From Antedon mediterranea (lineage: Eukaryota; Echinodermata; Crinoidea; Comatulida; Antedonidae): a stretch of 64,000 nucleotides of DNA. A program made the translations under genes and the position numbers. Below, piece by piece: positions 15,301 to 30,300 of the stretch. Under the pieces are notes generated by a model. It did not search any database, was not told the origin of the DNA, and saw nothing but the letters and a program-made list of their open reading frames with translations. The stretch is taken from positions 40,007,304 to 40,071,303 of the forward strand of contig NC_092671.1 of the NCBI RefSeq assembly GCF_964355755.1, read 5' to 3'. Within the stretch, counting starts at the first letter, position 1; each line of letters opens with the position of its first letter.

Positions 15301-18300
15301 GTCAGAATCCCACAAGAGCCTTTTCATCAGACACTGAAATCTGTGATTAATTGAAACATGAATTGGCCATCACAGGTGAAGACCCTGTCACTGAAACAAT
15401 CCAGGAACCAACATCCCAACGACAGTCATACCGGTGTTTGCTGACTGTGGGAAACATGAAAAACTAGCCGACTGCATAATGTAATCTGATTGTACCGACT
15501 GATATCCTACGGGAAAATCTAGGGGGAAAGCAATTTGTGTCGATTGTAGTATGGTTAGAATTAGTGCACGTTTGAAGCACAGATTTCATTGCAAAAACAA
15601 AGGTAATATTGTAAAGGTACGATGAATTTCTGCTTCGTCATGTTTCGGTTTACGAAGAAAACAGGTCATGTTTTGAGTGTACACCTTGTGAAGTTTTGTA
15701 GATAGCTGTAGGGAACACACATGCTGTAATATGCTAGTGGTCATTATACGTCTACACACCCTGCAATCACATCGGCTACAAATCACGACAAATTGAATAA
15801 TACCGCTAAACAAGCTGTCTATTATTCACATACGGTACTCACTACAATACTTTTGTTTTATTTCCCATAGTCCGACACTTTCAACAAAGAAAACGTCTCG
15901 ACAGATTTAATCTCAAAAAAGAAAACAAGAATCAATTATCTAGTTTCTCTCTTGGTACTTGGGACGAAAAAAAGCTTTGAAATGATTTCCATTTTGAATT
16001 TAGCTACTTGGATGTGACAATATATTTAGGCTTGCTTACATGACATTTATTAACCTATTTAAAATTGACAAACCTGCCTGTAAATACTGATACGATCTGG
16101 CAGTCAAAAGTAAATGAAATAAGACAGGGCTAGTGGATGAGAGAACGCTACTGAGTAGCAGTTACCTAATTGCCTTTGATCACTGACTACCTCCATTTAG
16201 TATCGGAACTCCATGCTTATCTTAAATGTGATACAAATAGACTTGTATTGGCATTGTGATCAATAACAAATTACCACACGGCTAACAACTTTCTATCCAT
16301 AAATAAAAAGCAGAATTGGGAAAAAAATTAAAAATTAGAAGTTGCATAAATGATCAAAGACGAGCTGCTGAAATAACTCTTGCTTGAAATTAATTTAAAC
16401 AATTAAAGGAACCTCCTACAGTATGAATTCTGTAATTTCTGTTAAAGATATTTTGTCCCACTAAATTTTTTTTCAAATTTTGTGCTGAATAATAGTTATT
16501 TACTTTGACCAAAAACTGAATTGAAAAAAAAAACTATTTACCCGAAAAAAATTAATTTAAAGCAAAAAATACTTAAATTGTCTGTTAGACAATGGTTTTT
16601 TTTTGGTTAAAATTAACCATTTCATTTGAAAAGAAGTGAATAACTTTATTAAAACTGCAAATTTAAAGTCTGATTTTATTAATCTTCATTTTTCATGTTT
16701 TTGGGTGACAATAAAATAAACCATGTTTTCTTGTTCTTGCACTAAGAATGCTAAACTACTTTTCTTCACCATTAGCCTACAGTAGTTTTAGATTCAACAG
16801 TTTCAGATTAAACAAGTATTGTACAATTTTTAACAAACATTTGGTCATGTGTACATCTGGAAGCAAAAGATAAAAACAAGTGTAACGCAGGTGCCAACAA
16901 ACTGATGTAAGGAAACAAGTTAATAAATAAAATAAAAAAGTGTGTTTCAAGATTAGTAAGAATTGTTTTCAAAAGGATGTAATGTTAAATGTGATTGACA
17001 AGCACGTGGGATGTACTTTAACATTATTCAATTTAAACATTATAACATAACATTACAATGAAAGAAAACCAATTAAATATGGAAAATGTATGTACTTTAA
17101 CATTGTTTAATTTAAACATTATATAACATTACGATGAAAGAAAATTGATTAAATATGAAAAAATGTTGGCACCCTAATTGTTGCATTCTAAGGATGTATT
17201 GTTCCCACAAAAACATGAAAAATGAAGATTAATTAAATCAGACTTTGAATGTCATTTTGTAGTTTTAATAAAGTTAATCATTTCCGTAAAAAAAATAATG
17301 TTTTCTTCTATAAAATGACACAATAAATGGTCAAAAACAATTTGGCATTTTTTGAAAGTAATTTACAGTTTTTTCAGGTAAATTAATTTTTTTGTATTCA
17401 ATTTTTGTTCAAAGTGGATAACTATTATGTGACATTAAAATGGCATATTCAACAACAAAATTTACAAAATTATTTTTTCAGGGGGACAATACATCTTGAA
17501 ACTTTGAGATGGGGGCTTAGTTTGCACAGACCAATATCTATTGAGTGACCTGATAGATTGCATTCAAACTATTGGGAGTCAATTTTTCATAGATTCACAA
17601 GTTCACAAGAAAATAAAATAAAAACATTTTAATGTTGACCTTACTATACATTCTAAAAAAAGTTATCAACTAAATCCGCATCTGTATAAACAGGTGGTAC
17701 ATTATATCGTATTTTTTGGTTTATCTTGTTTGAAATTTATGAAAAACAAGGGACAACGATCTGCACAGTGTCATCATAACTATGTATGTCACTGGACTAT
17801 TAACACCCAAATTATATCATTTTACCCAGTAGACAAATGGTTTTTCTCAGTTGCCTTTTTTTAAATTTGTCACGGCAAAAAATTGTATTCAATATCCTAT
17901 AGGATATTGGGTATTTTATTTCTCGTCTAAGAATTAAATTTAGTGTAAAATACTCTGAATTTGAATAATAATTATGTTTGGCGTGCCCTATATAATTTTT
18001 ACAGTACTACGCTTCCATTGTACAATGTGTCTTTCTCAGATTTGTCCAACAAATTAGGCTGTATAAGTAAATCATCTTGCTCCGTTTGATGTTTAAGTCA
18101 TGTTCAATTTTACATTTGTGTAGTACACCATGTTTGTTAATGTTAGTACTGTAAGTATAGTGTTTTGGCACCTTCTTTCTGGCTGTTTTACATCACTATA
18201 TTTTCACAAATTCACCTTTGTAAATGATTTATATATTAATAATTTTTTTCATCATAACATAATCTTATTAAATTATCATCAATGGCCATTATTTTGTGTA

Positions 18301-21300
18301 TGTATTGAAATAATTTAATTAATTAATTTATTTATTCAACTTTGTTTTACAAGGGTAGGACTAACAACAATACTACAGCAGTACAGCTGATTTGAAGAAA
18401 TAATGTTAAATATGAATGATATACCACTGATATATTTATAGCAATGAATTCTGTCCATCTGATATACCAAGCTTGTTATAATTATGTAACTCAAACCTAT
18501 AAATGGTAGACGATAGTTGTGAGAGATTATTCTTAAGAAAGAAAAGTTTATTCAGCCATCATAGGAATGCTGCATTGACAGAAGTTGGCCAAAATCCACC
18601 TGCTTATTGTACCTTATGAAAAGGTTCCTAAATGACCACTCACTTGTGGGGGTCAACAATAGATACTTACAGTACGTTTAAATTAACTTCCAATAAAGTC
18701 TGTATATTAATTTTATTTCTCATCCTTCTATGAGTTGTTGATTGATATTAAACAGCGTTATTCAAGTCCTATTTGAGTTGTCAACACTAGATTGAATGCC
18801 CATAGGTACTATCTCCAAAGGGAGATTCCCTAGATTGAATGCCCATAGGTACTATCTCCAAAGGGAGATTCCCTAGATTGAATGCCCATAGGTACTATCT
18901 CCAAAGGGAGATTCCCTAGATTGAATGCCCATAGGTACTATCTCCAAAGGGAGATTCCCTAGATTGAATGCCCATAGGTACTATCTCCAAAGGGAGATTC
19001 CCTAGATTGAATGCCCATAGGTACTATCTCCAAAGGGAGATTCCCTAGATTGAATGCCCATAGGTACTATCTCCAAAGGGAGATTCCCTAGATTGAATGC
19101 CCATAGGTACTATCTCCAAAGGGAGATTCCCTAGATTGAATGCCCATAGGTACTATCTCCAAAGGGAGATTCCCTAGATTGAATGCCCATAGGTACTATC
19201 TCCAAAGGGAGATTCCCTAGATTGAATGCCCATAGGTACTATCTCCAAAGGGAGATTCCCTAGATTGAATGCCCATAGGTACTATCTCCAAAGGGAGATT
19301 CCCTAGATTGAATGCCCATAGGTACTATCTCCAAAGGGAGATTCCCTAGATTGAATGCCCATAGGTACTATCTCCAAAGGGAGATTCCCTAGATTGAATG
19401 CCCATAGGTACTATCTCCAAAGGGAGATTCACTAGATTGAATGCCCATAGGTACTATCTCCAAAGGGAGATTCCCTAGATTGAATGCCCATAGGTACTAT
19501 CTCCAAAGGGAGATTCCCTAGATTGAATGCCCATAGGTACTATCTCCAAAGGGAGATTCCCTAGATTGAATGCCCATAGGTACTATCTCCAAAGGGAGAT
19601 TCCCTAGATTGAATGCCCATAGGTACTATCTCCAAAGGGAGATTCCCTAGATTGAATGCCCATAGGTACTATCTCCAAAGGGAGATTCCCTAGATTGAAT
19701 GCCCATAGGTACTATCTCCAAAGGGAGATTCCCTAGATTGAATGCCCATAGGTACTATCTCCAAAGGGAGATTCCCTAGATTGAATGCCCATAGGTACTA
19801 TCTCCAAAGGGAGATTCCCTCGAGAGAATGCCCATAGGTACTATCTCCAAAGGGAGATTCCCTAGATTGAATGCCCATAGGTACTATCTCCAAAGGGAGA
19901 TTCCCTAGATTGAATGCCCATAGGTACTATCTCCAAAGGGAGATTCCCTCGAGAGAATGCCCATAGGTACTATCTCCAAAGGGAGATTCCCTAGATTGAA
20001 TGCCCATAGGTACTATCTCCAAAGGGAGATTCCCTCGAGAGAATGCCCATAGGTACTATCTCCAAAGGGAGATTCCCTAGATTGAATGCCCATAGGTACT
20101 ATCTCCAAAGGGAGATTCCCTAGATTGAATGCCCATAGGTACTATCTCCAAAGGGAGATTCCCTAGATTGAATGCCCATAGGTACTATCTCCAAAGGGAG
20201 ATTCCCTAGATTGAATGCCCATAGGTACTATCTCCAAAGGGAGATTCCCTCGAGAGAATGCCCATAGGTACTATCTCCAAAGGGAGATTCCCTAGATTGA
20301 ATGCCCATAGGTACTATCTCCAAAGGGAGATTCCCTAGATTGAATGCCCATAGGTACTATCTCCAAAGGGAGATTCCCTAGATTGAATGCCCATAGGTAC
20401 TATCTCCAAAGGGAGATTCCCTAGATTGAATGCCCATAGGTACTATCTCCAAAGGGAGATTCCCTAGATTGAATGCCCATAGGTACTATCTCCAAAGGGA
20501 GATTCCCTAGATTGAATGCCCATAGGTACTATCTCCAAAGGGAGATTCCCTAGATTGAATGCCCATAGGTACTATCTCCAAAGGGAGATTCCCTAGATTG
20601 AATGCCCATAGGTACTATCTCCAAAGGGAGATTCCCTAGATTGAATGCCCATAGGTACTATCTCCAAAGGGAGATTCCCTAGATTGAATGCCCATAGGTA
20701 CTATCTCCAAAGGGAGATTCCCTCGAGAGAATGCCCATAGGTACTATCTCCAAAGGGAGATTCCCTCGAGAGAATACATGGTTTTCAATGTTAATTACCA
20801 GTTCGGAACGAGTCTTCACCATTGCTGGGGAATCTCCAGACACTCACAATTCCCCGATGATTTGAGTTCAACAAGCACAATATACTTCAACGGAAGGAAG
20901 GGCAGGCAGAAGCTTTCAAAATAGTGGACACACTGGACAACTGGACAAAATAGAAAGTGTTTAAACTAGACAGAGCTTCTGGATCTGAGACTGATCATTC
21001 CTTGTGAATAGAATTGTCAACACCTACTGGTTAATAACAATTTAACCAACAATTTAACCAACATTTTGTATTCTAATTGATATATATCTAACCTGTAAAC
21101 ATACAGAAAATTAATTTAAAATGATCAGGGCAACCTAGTCCTGTTAGAATTGACATAGGATTGGTTTATATAAGGTTTTGTCTAATAATGTCACTATATC
21201 TATTGTTATCTTGTTATGTTTGACATCAGGGCAACCTAGTCCTGTTAGAATTGACATAGGGTTGGTTTATATAAGGTTTTGTCTAATAATGTCACTATAT

Positions 21301-24300
21301 CTATTGTTATCTTGTTATGTTTGACATCAGGGCAACCTAGTCCTGTTAGAATTGACATAGGGTTGGTTTATATATGGTTTTGTCTAATAATGTCACTATA
21401 TCTATTGTTATCTTGTTATGTTTGACATCAGGGCAACCTAGTCCTGTTAGAATTGACATAGGGTTGGTTTATATAAGGTTTTGTCTAATAATGTCACTAT
21501 ATCTATTGTTATCTTGTTATGTTTGACATCAGGGCAACCTAGTCCTGTTAGAATTGACATAGGGTTGGTTTATATAAGGTTTTGTCTAATAATGTCACTA
21601 TATCTATTGTTATCTTGTTATGTTTGACATCAGGGCAACCTAGTCCTGTTAGAATTGACATAGGGTTGGTTTATATAAGGTTTTGTCTAATAATGTCACT
21701 ATATCTATTGTTATCTTGTTATGTTTGACATCAGGGCAACCTAGTCCTGTTAGAATTGACATAGGGTTGGTTTATATAAGGTTTTGTCTAATAATGTCAC
21801 TATATCTATTGTTATTTGTTATTGTTATTTTTTCATGTATATTAAATTATATTGTATGTCTTTCAACTCTGTTAATGATGACGTATGGTCATTGTAGGGT
21901 GATTATGAAATAACATTTTATAAAAAAATAACAAAATATAAACTTAAATGATACTAATCATAATCAAGTTGTCAAATTGACATTAAAAATAATTAGTTTT
22001 TACAATTTGTAGTTTTTTTTTCAGGAAATATACAGAGGGCTTGTCAAGGTTATTCCAGGCCGATAGTATCTTTAAGAAATTATTTTTAAATATTAGTTCC
22101 AAGTAAAAGTTATTTCAAATGGTTAATAGTTTTAAATTTGTATAGCGCAAAATACAAATAGTCTCTATCTATGTGCTGTTTAACACAAGTGTAAAAAGAA
22201 AGAAAGTTTTATTGTTAAATAAACCAGGAAAAAGCCTAATAAAATGTTTCAATTCATTTTATAAAAAGTATTTTACAGCATCAACTGTTTTTGTTAAGTG
22301 TTCAACTTAGTTGATCAGTACAAGTTAGCATGGTAGTATTTTCAGATACCGGTGTACTATAAATAGTATTGTTTGCTAGAGATCAATAGAATTATCATCC
22401 GCCCACTGCTGCCGTCCTAGTTTTCACATTTTGAAAAAAACAACAGGTTAAAAACAGCCTTAGTTTGTTGTGTACAAGAGGTGAGACAAGAAGGAAACAA
22501 GTTTGGTGGGTGGAAAGGAAAACAATACTAAGCGTGATCTCAATGGGACGCTTCAATTAGACAACAAACCTAAGATAACAGTCCATGACATAGATTACTT
22601 AGTGGGTCATACGCATCGGTCATAAATGGAGTTGATCAGAGACAATTGTAAAACCATCATGTTATTCGGTTTTTGTCGTGAATGACCTTTTTCCTGATGG
22701 TCAAGCACGTTTGTAAACTTTATTAGTATGGAAGAAAAACTAATATGGTTTTGTGCAAACAAATTTCATGTTAAAATGTTTTATGTAGTTGAGATTAAGA
22801 TTGTAGTAATTATTTTTTAAATTATTTTATCAAACTTCTATTGCCATTTTATATATTTAAATATCAAATAGGTAGGCTTAAGCTCTATCTACACTATCAA
22901 ACTACATTTATTTGTCACATAAAGTTTGATAGTGTAAACAGAGCTTTAGTATTGATCCTATATTTTTTAATCAAAATTACTAATCCAACACTAAAAGTTG
23001 AATAATGAATACTTATAAGAAACAACATTATCACAATTTTGTGCTCCCGATGAGTGAGGTTATTATATCATTAAAAAGGTATTAAACTTGTTACTTTAAA
23101 CTGACCAAGTATGACAAAATAAACCACATAGCAAAACTAAAAAGATTATTATAAACATCAAACATACTGTACCTATTAATTTAAATCTAAAACATTACTT
23201 TTCAAAATTGGTTATAATAGTAGGCATATGTCACCAAGATAACAAGGAAAGACACAACCATCCACTATTCAATCTGGTAAAACTTCTACCAGACTTTTTA
23301 ATGTATTAAAGTACAGTTGAGAAAACATAAGAGTGTGACTATATTCATCACACTCTGTGTGGGTAGCCCAATAGGTCCCTATTTTATTTTCGTTAGTCCT
23401 TAATTTAAAAGACCTTATTTCATTAGGGCTCAGTAGTACATCACTGGTTCATATATCTCAGTAGGACTATGTCAATACCTTGACATCCCAAAAGTTAAGA
23501 ACATGTTTGCTACTACCTCATTGGGCTACCCAGTTGGGGGGTTTTAAGACCTTAATCCAGTTAATAGAAAATTGTTAAATCCACTTCTTCCAGACATAGT
23601 TCCATGTGAACGCCACTATTCGGGCTACTGGGGGTGTTTTAAGACCTTATTTTGACTTATCTTATTAGGACTCGGTTGATATTAGTTCATATAACTCAGT
23701 AGGACTACATTACTACCCAAAAGAAGATGTTATGTTAAGAACATGTTTGCTACAACACATTCCACACCATCTGTTAACAGAAGATAATAAAGTGACAACC
23801 ATGGTATCTATATTACAAATGTTTCCTGTACACTTTTGATCCATAAACACAATCATATAGAAGGGTGCGACTCTAATATGAATTTGATATGGCTTTCAAA
23901 ATGAACGTTTTTAATGAATAGAAGACATGGGAATGACAAGCTGCTTCCTCACATCACAAATGGCCATGAGCAAAGCAATTGATAATTTAATGTGATATTA
24001 TCTTTTTGGGAGGGTGTGTTATCAAACCTTAGAAACGTTCCTCCCAGTTTTTGAACTACAGACGAAAAACAACTCTTCGTAGGAAAAAATCCATTTTAAT
24101 TATTGTGATAAGGTCATAGGGCAGTAAACAACTTAAAATGTACTCATCTTCAATTATTAATGATTTAAAAGCGTTTTATTTTTTAAAAAATATTGTGTAT
24201 TAACTCAGTTTTGAACCCATCAAGAAGAAGGTGGACATAACCATGTGTAGGCATGTACAGTGTTACTTAAAAGGTAGCCTTTTTCCATATTAAATATAAC

Positions 24301-27300
24301 CTTTTAATTCCCAGCGTGAAATTATTAATTCAATTTATGTTTGGACATATCTTTAAAAAGCATTTTCAAAAAAGCACAATTTTGCATCATTGTTGATAGG
24401 AATTTTACTCTCTTGTGAAATTATGAACTTGTTAACCTTAGTCAGGAGAATAGCAATTATTTTTGCAAAATATTTCCATAACAAAGTTTGTTAGAAAAGC
24501 AAGAAACATTATTTTTTAAGTAAAAAAAATCAATTTGGAATTTGGAAGATATACTCTGCCACACATAATCACATGACAACAGAGTATAATATTTTTTTAT
24601 TTTTTTTGTTACCATATTTATTGATCATTAGGGATGCTCAGAGGTTCACAAGACAAACATTATACACAAGATGCTCTACATAAACAAAGTGGAGTGGAGT
24701 TGTAATTTTGTCCGTAGAAAAAAACCTGACATGGGACTTAAACCCAGAACCCTTTAAATGGTAGCCAAGCATCATAACCACCAAGCCACAACTCCACTCT
24801 AATAATAATAATGAATAATGAATGTATTTAGAATGAATTATTACAATATTCTTATTTCTAATTATTAAATGAAAATAAATTTAATGTTCAATAATGATAA
24901 TAAAAAAAGGATAGCGGTGAAGCAAAAACAATCGATTGGACATAGAATTTGAGAAGGTGGATTATTGCAATTTGTGATAGAAGGAAGATATAAAGGTAAA
25001 ACAGAAAGAGGAAGGAAAATGATAGCTATGATAGTGATTAAATGATATAGCTATGATAGTGATTAAATGATATAGCTATGATAGTGATTAAATGATAGCT
25101 ATGATAGTGATTAAATGATAGCTATGATAGTGATTAAATGATAGCTATGATAGTGATTAAATGATAGCTATGATAGTGATTAAATGATAGCTACGATAGT
25201 GATTAAATGATAGCTACGATAGTGATTAAATGATAGCTACGATAGTGATTAAATGATAGCTATGATAGTGATTAAATGATAGCTATGATAGTGATTAAAT
25301 GATAGCTATGATAGTGATTAAATGATAGCTACAGTATGATAGTGATTAAATGATAGCTATGATAGTGATTAAATGATAGCTATGATTGATAGTGATTAAA
25401 TGATAGCTATGATTGATAGTGATTAAAAAATAAAAATACATATTCGGAAGAAGAGGCACTAAATAGAGAAGCATGGAGAAAGAAGACTGTCATGGACGTC
25501 CTGCCAAATGGCAGATAACAAGACAAAGCAGTAGAGAAGCATGGAGAAAGAAGACTGTCATGGACGTCCTGCCAAATGGCAGATAACAAGACAAAGCAGT
25601 AGAGAAGCATGGAGAAAGAAGACTGTCATGGACGTCCTGCCAAATGGCAGATAACAAGACAAAGCAGTAGAGAAGCATGGAGAAAGAAGACTGTCATGGA
25701 CGTCCTGCCAAATGGCAGATAACAAGACAAAGCAGTAGAGAAGCATGGAGAAAGAAAACTGTCATGGACGTCCTGCCAAATGGCAGATAACAAGACAAAG
25801 CAGTAGGTTCAATAGTTAAGAGCAACTTGCACCTCATAGCCCAGAAAGGCTTTGTTTCAGTTGCTTTTTATTATGTCTTAAACTCTGTCTACACTACCAA
25901 ATTTTATGTGACAACAAAAGTGATGTACCCAGACATGGACACAATAATCACATATTTGGGCACATCACTACCATATTTGGTCACATCACACTATTTTTGT
26001 CCAATGATTTTGATAATGTGGACAGAGCTTTATAGAGAATGATTAGCAAAGACTCCACTCAATCAGACACAGGTGATATAACCACAACAAAGTGATTTAC
26101 AAAATATTATCTACTCACAACAAGGGAGGTATAACACATGAGAATTCCACTTAATACTTTGTCAATACAAGCATTAGTTTGATATATGATTTTGGGGAAA
26201 AATGATAGATTTAAAACGAAACCTGATGCGCAAGATTGAAGACACATTATCGTGTTCGGTAATTGATGGCTACGTACATCAACGCGCAACGGACAAACTG
26301 TATTCCATTAAGTTTGACAAACGATACAACAAAATACATGTTGATCCGATTAACTACTGTGGAAAATTGACGTCACATTATAAACTACTGCATAATGAGT
26401 TCCTATTTTGATAAACTTTTTAGAACATTTGTGTCAAAATGTTATCAATGTTGAATAGGGAAGCATGGCTTAGGCTAATTCATTCATTTATTATAACATA
26501 AACTGTCTCAAAAACAAGACACTGATGAGAAATAGATTTTTTTTAAATATGATTTTTATGAGTTTTTTCCTTTTTGTGTCAAAAGGGTATCGCATCTCAC
26601 AGGCAAGCTTTTAAAGACATTTGGAAAAATATTTTTTATAAATGAATTTCCGTCTCATTTCTTGTAAAATGTCATAAACTATTTAATATGTTCAGTTTAT
26701 TCACCTCTAGTGTTCAAAAAGGCAATGTCTTCAAGTTTTTGTATTTTTAAATATTATTTTATCAAAAAGAATCCCAATAAGAAAAGAGAGAAACCACCAA
26801 GCGATATTGAATAATATTTTTCATCAATCAAAATTAATTTAATTGTGGTTTGTACAGGATAACGCATTTTAGCAACTTAACAAGTTAACAATTTCGGGAG
26901 GTTTAAATATTTTTGTAACAAAGTTTGACGCACTAGTCAAATTCATCACAAAATACGTCGCGCAATCGCCATTTCAATGTTTACCAGAGGTGTGTCACGC
27001 ATTCTAGCAACTAATCGGAAGTAAATATGTATTAAATACAGAAATAACTTTTTAAAAAACAGAATTCAGACAGTAAAACATTAAACGTGGGTTTGAAAAA
27101 TGTTTTTATCTATAACCAAATTTTCTGGAGATCAGGAGATTGGATAACAATTCGGGAGGCTTCCGGGAGAAATCTAGAGACATCTGAGAAATACAACTTT
27201 ACAAACATGTATAATAGACAAAAAAATACAAAAACATTATAAATGTTACCAACAAATAACAATTCTGCCAGAATTGCCCTAAAATAAGGAAGTGAATGAC

Positions 27301-30300
27301 TTGGCAACAAAGGTTGACAACTGTTGCTATGGTTACTTTAAGCTATGGAAGTAGAGAATAAACAGGAAGTAGGATGTCTTCTACAGGGAAATAACACATT
27401 GAAACAGCATGATAATGTCTTACCGCTAGTTGTTGTTGTCACACTGTTAGCAGACACTCGGCTCTCTGACGGAGAAACAGCTGAAATTAAACAAAGTTTT
27501 TTATATTGTAAATTTATCATTCATTTGAAACAAATTATGTTATTAAGTTCTATTTCCACTATCAAACTTTATGTGACAAAAAATGTGATGTGCCCATATA
27601 TCGACATGATGATGTCATATCACTACCATATTTAAGCACATCACTACCATATTTAAGCACATCACTACCATATTTAAGCACATCACTACCATATTTAGGC
27701 ACATCACTACCATATTTAAGCACACTTTTTGGTCAAACTAGTTTGATAGTGTAGACAAAGCTTAAATGACCTTCATTTGATGGCATAGTTTGCATCCAGG
27801 GTAAGTCCTGGTAATATGGAACACAACATCCTACATAAGCCCAACCATAGGGGTAAACACAATCAGAAAAACACCTTAAGGGGATAGACAGTCACAGCCT
27901 AGGGTATATACAGTTGCAAAAAGGACAATTATCGGTGAATCATACTAAGCTGGTGACCCTAGGGAAAGGTCAATGTAATAGAGATTACATTTTTGTAAGT
28001 TTAGAAAAGAAAACTAAATAATTGCAGAAATGTACCATTATTATTGTGTATCAAAAAAGTTAGTGAAATAATTTTGCTAAAGAATCAAGGAATGAATTCG
28101 CAAAATTCCTTTGTATTTGAGGATTTATGAATTTAAGGGTCAGGTCCTGCGGGAATTGGGTAATATAGCAAATGTGGGTTCTCCCGGTATCTGTCTGGAA
28201 CGTACGCACTGTACTGACCCCTAATGTATAGGATCGTCAAGATATAGATGGGTGGATTTAAAATCTAGTTCTCGGCTAATTAAGTAATCTCATACACGCC
28301 CAATTGGCAATATTGTCTACATTTGAAAACAATAGTTCTGATCTAACAATATTTATAATGAATAAAATATGAATTCAGATTTTATATTTATCCAATACAC
28401 TTTTAAGCTCTGTCTACACTATCAAACTAGTTTGACAAAAAAAGTGTGATGTGCCCAAATATGGTTGGTAGTGATATGCCCAAAGATGGTAGTGATATGA
28501 CATTATCACATCATTTTTTTTGTCAAACAAAGTTAAAGAGCTTTATGTTTGAGATACAGTTTATGCAAACTCTGGTGCAAAAACAGGAAAAAGAACTTTC
28601 TTTTGGAAATTTACTGCATTAAACATGAATAAACTCCTATTTGTTTTTGCACCACTTTGTAGCCAAAAGCCTGTTTTCCAGTTCCACGTTAAGTTTTTTC
28701 GATGTTAATAATCAGCGATCTTCTATGTAAACATTGAACGCTAGAAATCAAATTTTACCCCTATCACATGATAACGATTAATGATAATAGCATCGAATAA
28801 CGTTGACTGGAAAACAAGCTTTACTCTACTGGATTGATCAATTCAATGTTATTTTCATAAGACACATTATTATGTAATAACAAGAGTTGAATGCACTTAT
28901 GCTGGAGAAACTTAAATAAACCAAGAGAAAAAAAAATGTAATAATAATAATATCTCTATTTTAATAATATCTATTACTTTGTGATGCACAGCATATATAT
29001 TACTTTACTAGACTCAAAGTGCAAATAAAGATATAATCTGCCAATCAAATTAACAAGTGTTTCCATCAAACTAGATTTAATTGACATTTATCATAATCTA
29101 CTGCATTAAATAAAGATGACCCTAAAAGAACATTAATGCAACGAATGACTCACAATCGTAAAAAGAGGTTTATGATGGTACAGGGTTGATACACTATATT
29201 CCTTAAAAAAAAATTGAAGATGGAGAGTTTCATTTTCACAAAATCCATTTATACAGTATTATAGCACCATAACTTTTCAAAAATATCTAAAATTGTATAA
29301 ACTTTTAACATCTTTAATTACATGTAATAATACTGTATGTTTGATAACTTTACGTGCCTTGAGCATTCATATTAATATTATGTTATGTACAGTATATGTA
29401 CTTCTTTTTCTGTGTTAATTTACTGTACATTTTTTTTCACTGCTCTCTATTATTTTACAAATGATGCGATTATAAATTATCAAACTTAAATTTATATTTA
29501 TTTTGTAAACCTGATCCTGATATCAAATATACATATACTATGTAAAATATATTTTATGTAATTTCTGTTTATCAGTCAGAAATAACCGTGTTAACAACAA
29601 TTTAAACTATGAGTGTATAAAAGATAATATTTCTCAATCTCTAAATCAGTACCTCATACATGACATAAAGATGATACAATAATATATGGTATAAGTCATA
29701 TAGCCTAGAAGCTTAAAACCATTAAAGTGTGAATCACTGAAAAAACTTCAATCTTATTGCTCCATCATTTAGGGATAATCAGATCCGCTTATTAACGCAA
29801 TCAGTACATGAAGATACTGTATGAATCGGGTGTTAGTCACGCTTAAAGAACGTTAAAGGGTACATGAATCGGGTGTTAGTCACGCTTAAGAAACATTTAA
29901 GGGTATATGAGTTGGCTGTTAATCATGCTAACAAGGAATATTTAAAGTGACACAATGTTTAAACTATGACATTTCAGTAAAATAATATGACATTTCAGTA
30001 AAATGTGTTTATTAGAAAAAATATCACTGTTTAAAAAAAACTAGGACAAGATGTTTAAGTGATTAAAAAAACTAGTTTAACGAGTAAAAAGGAACGTGAG
30101 GAAGTAGATCACTTAGAAATCATTTTTATTTATAACATTATTTATACATTAACCTAGATTGAAAAATGGAACCTATACATTCATTGTCGTTTATTCTATC
30201 AATGCAATTTGATGGAAGATAGACCTTGATGTCTTCCAATATAGTGCGTTGCTTGTTGAAGACTATAACAAAACAATAAGGTTTCAATTTGTTGATGTGT

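Noticed and set aside
18788-20774. CRISPR-like array
   Set aside because: Units are contiguous with no unique spacers, and the host is an animal; it is an ordinary satellite.
25407-25746. Three overlapping 62-67-aa frames on the minus strand
   Set aside because: Identical because of the 68-bp tandem unit.
26202-26411. 69-aa frame MIDLKRNLMRKIEDTL...
   Set aside because: Looks protein-like in composition but has no partner exons, splice sites or recognised family.
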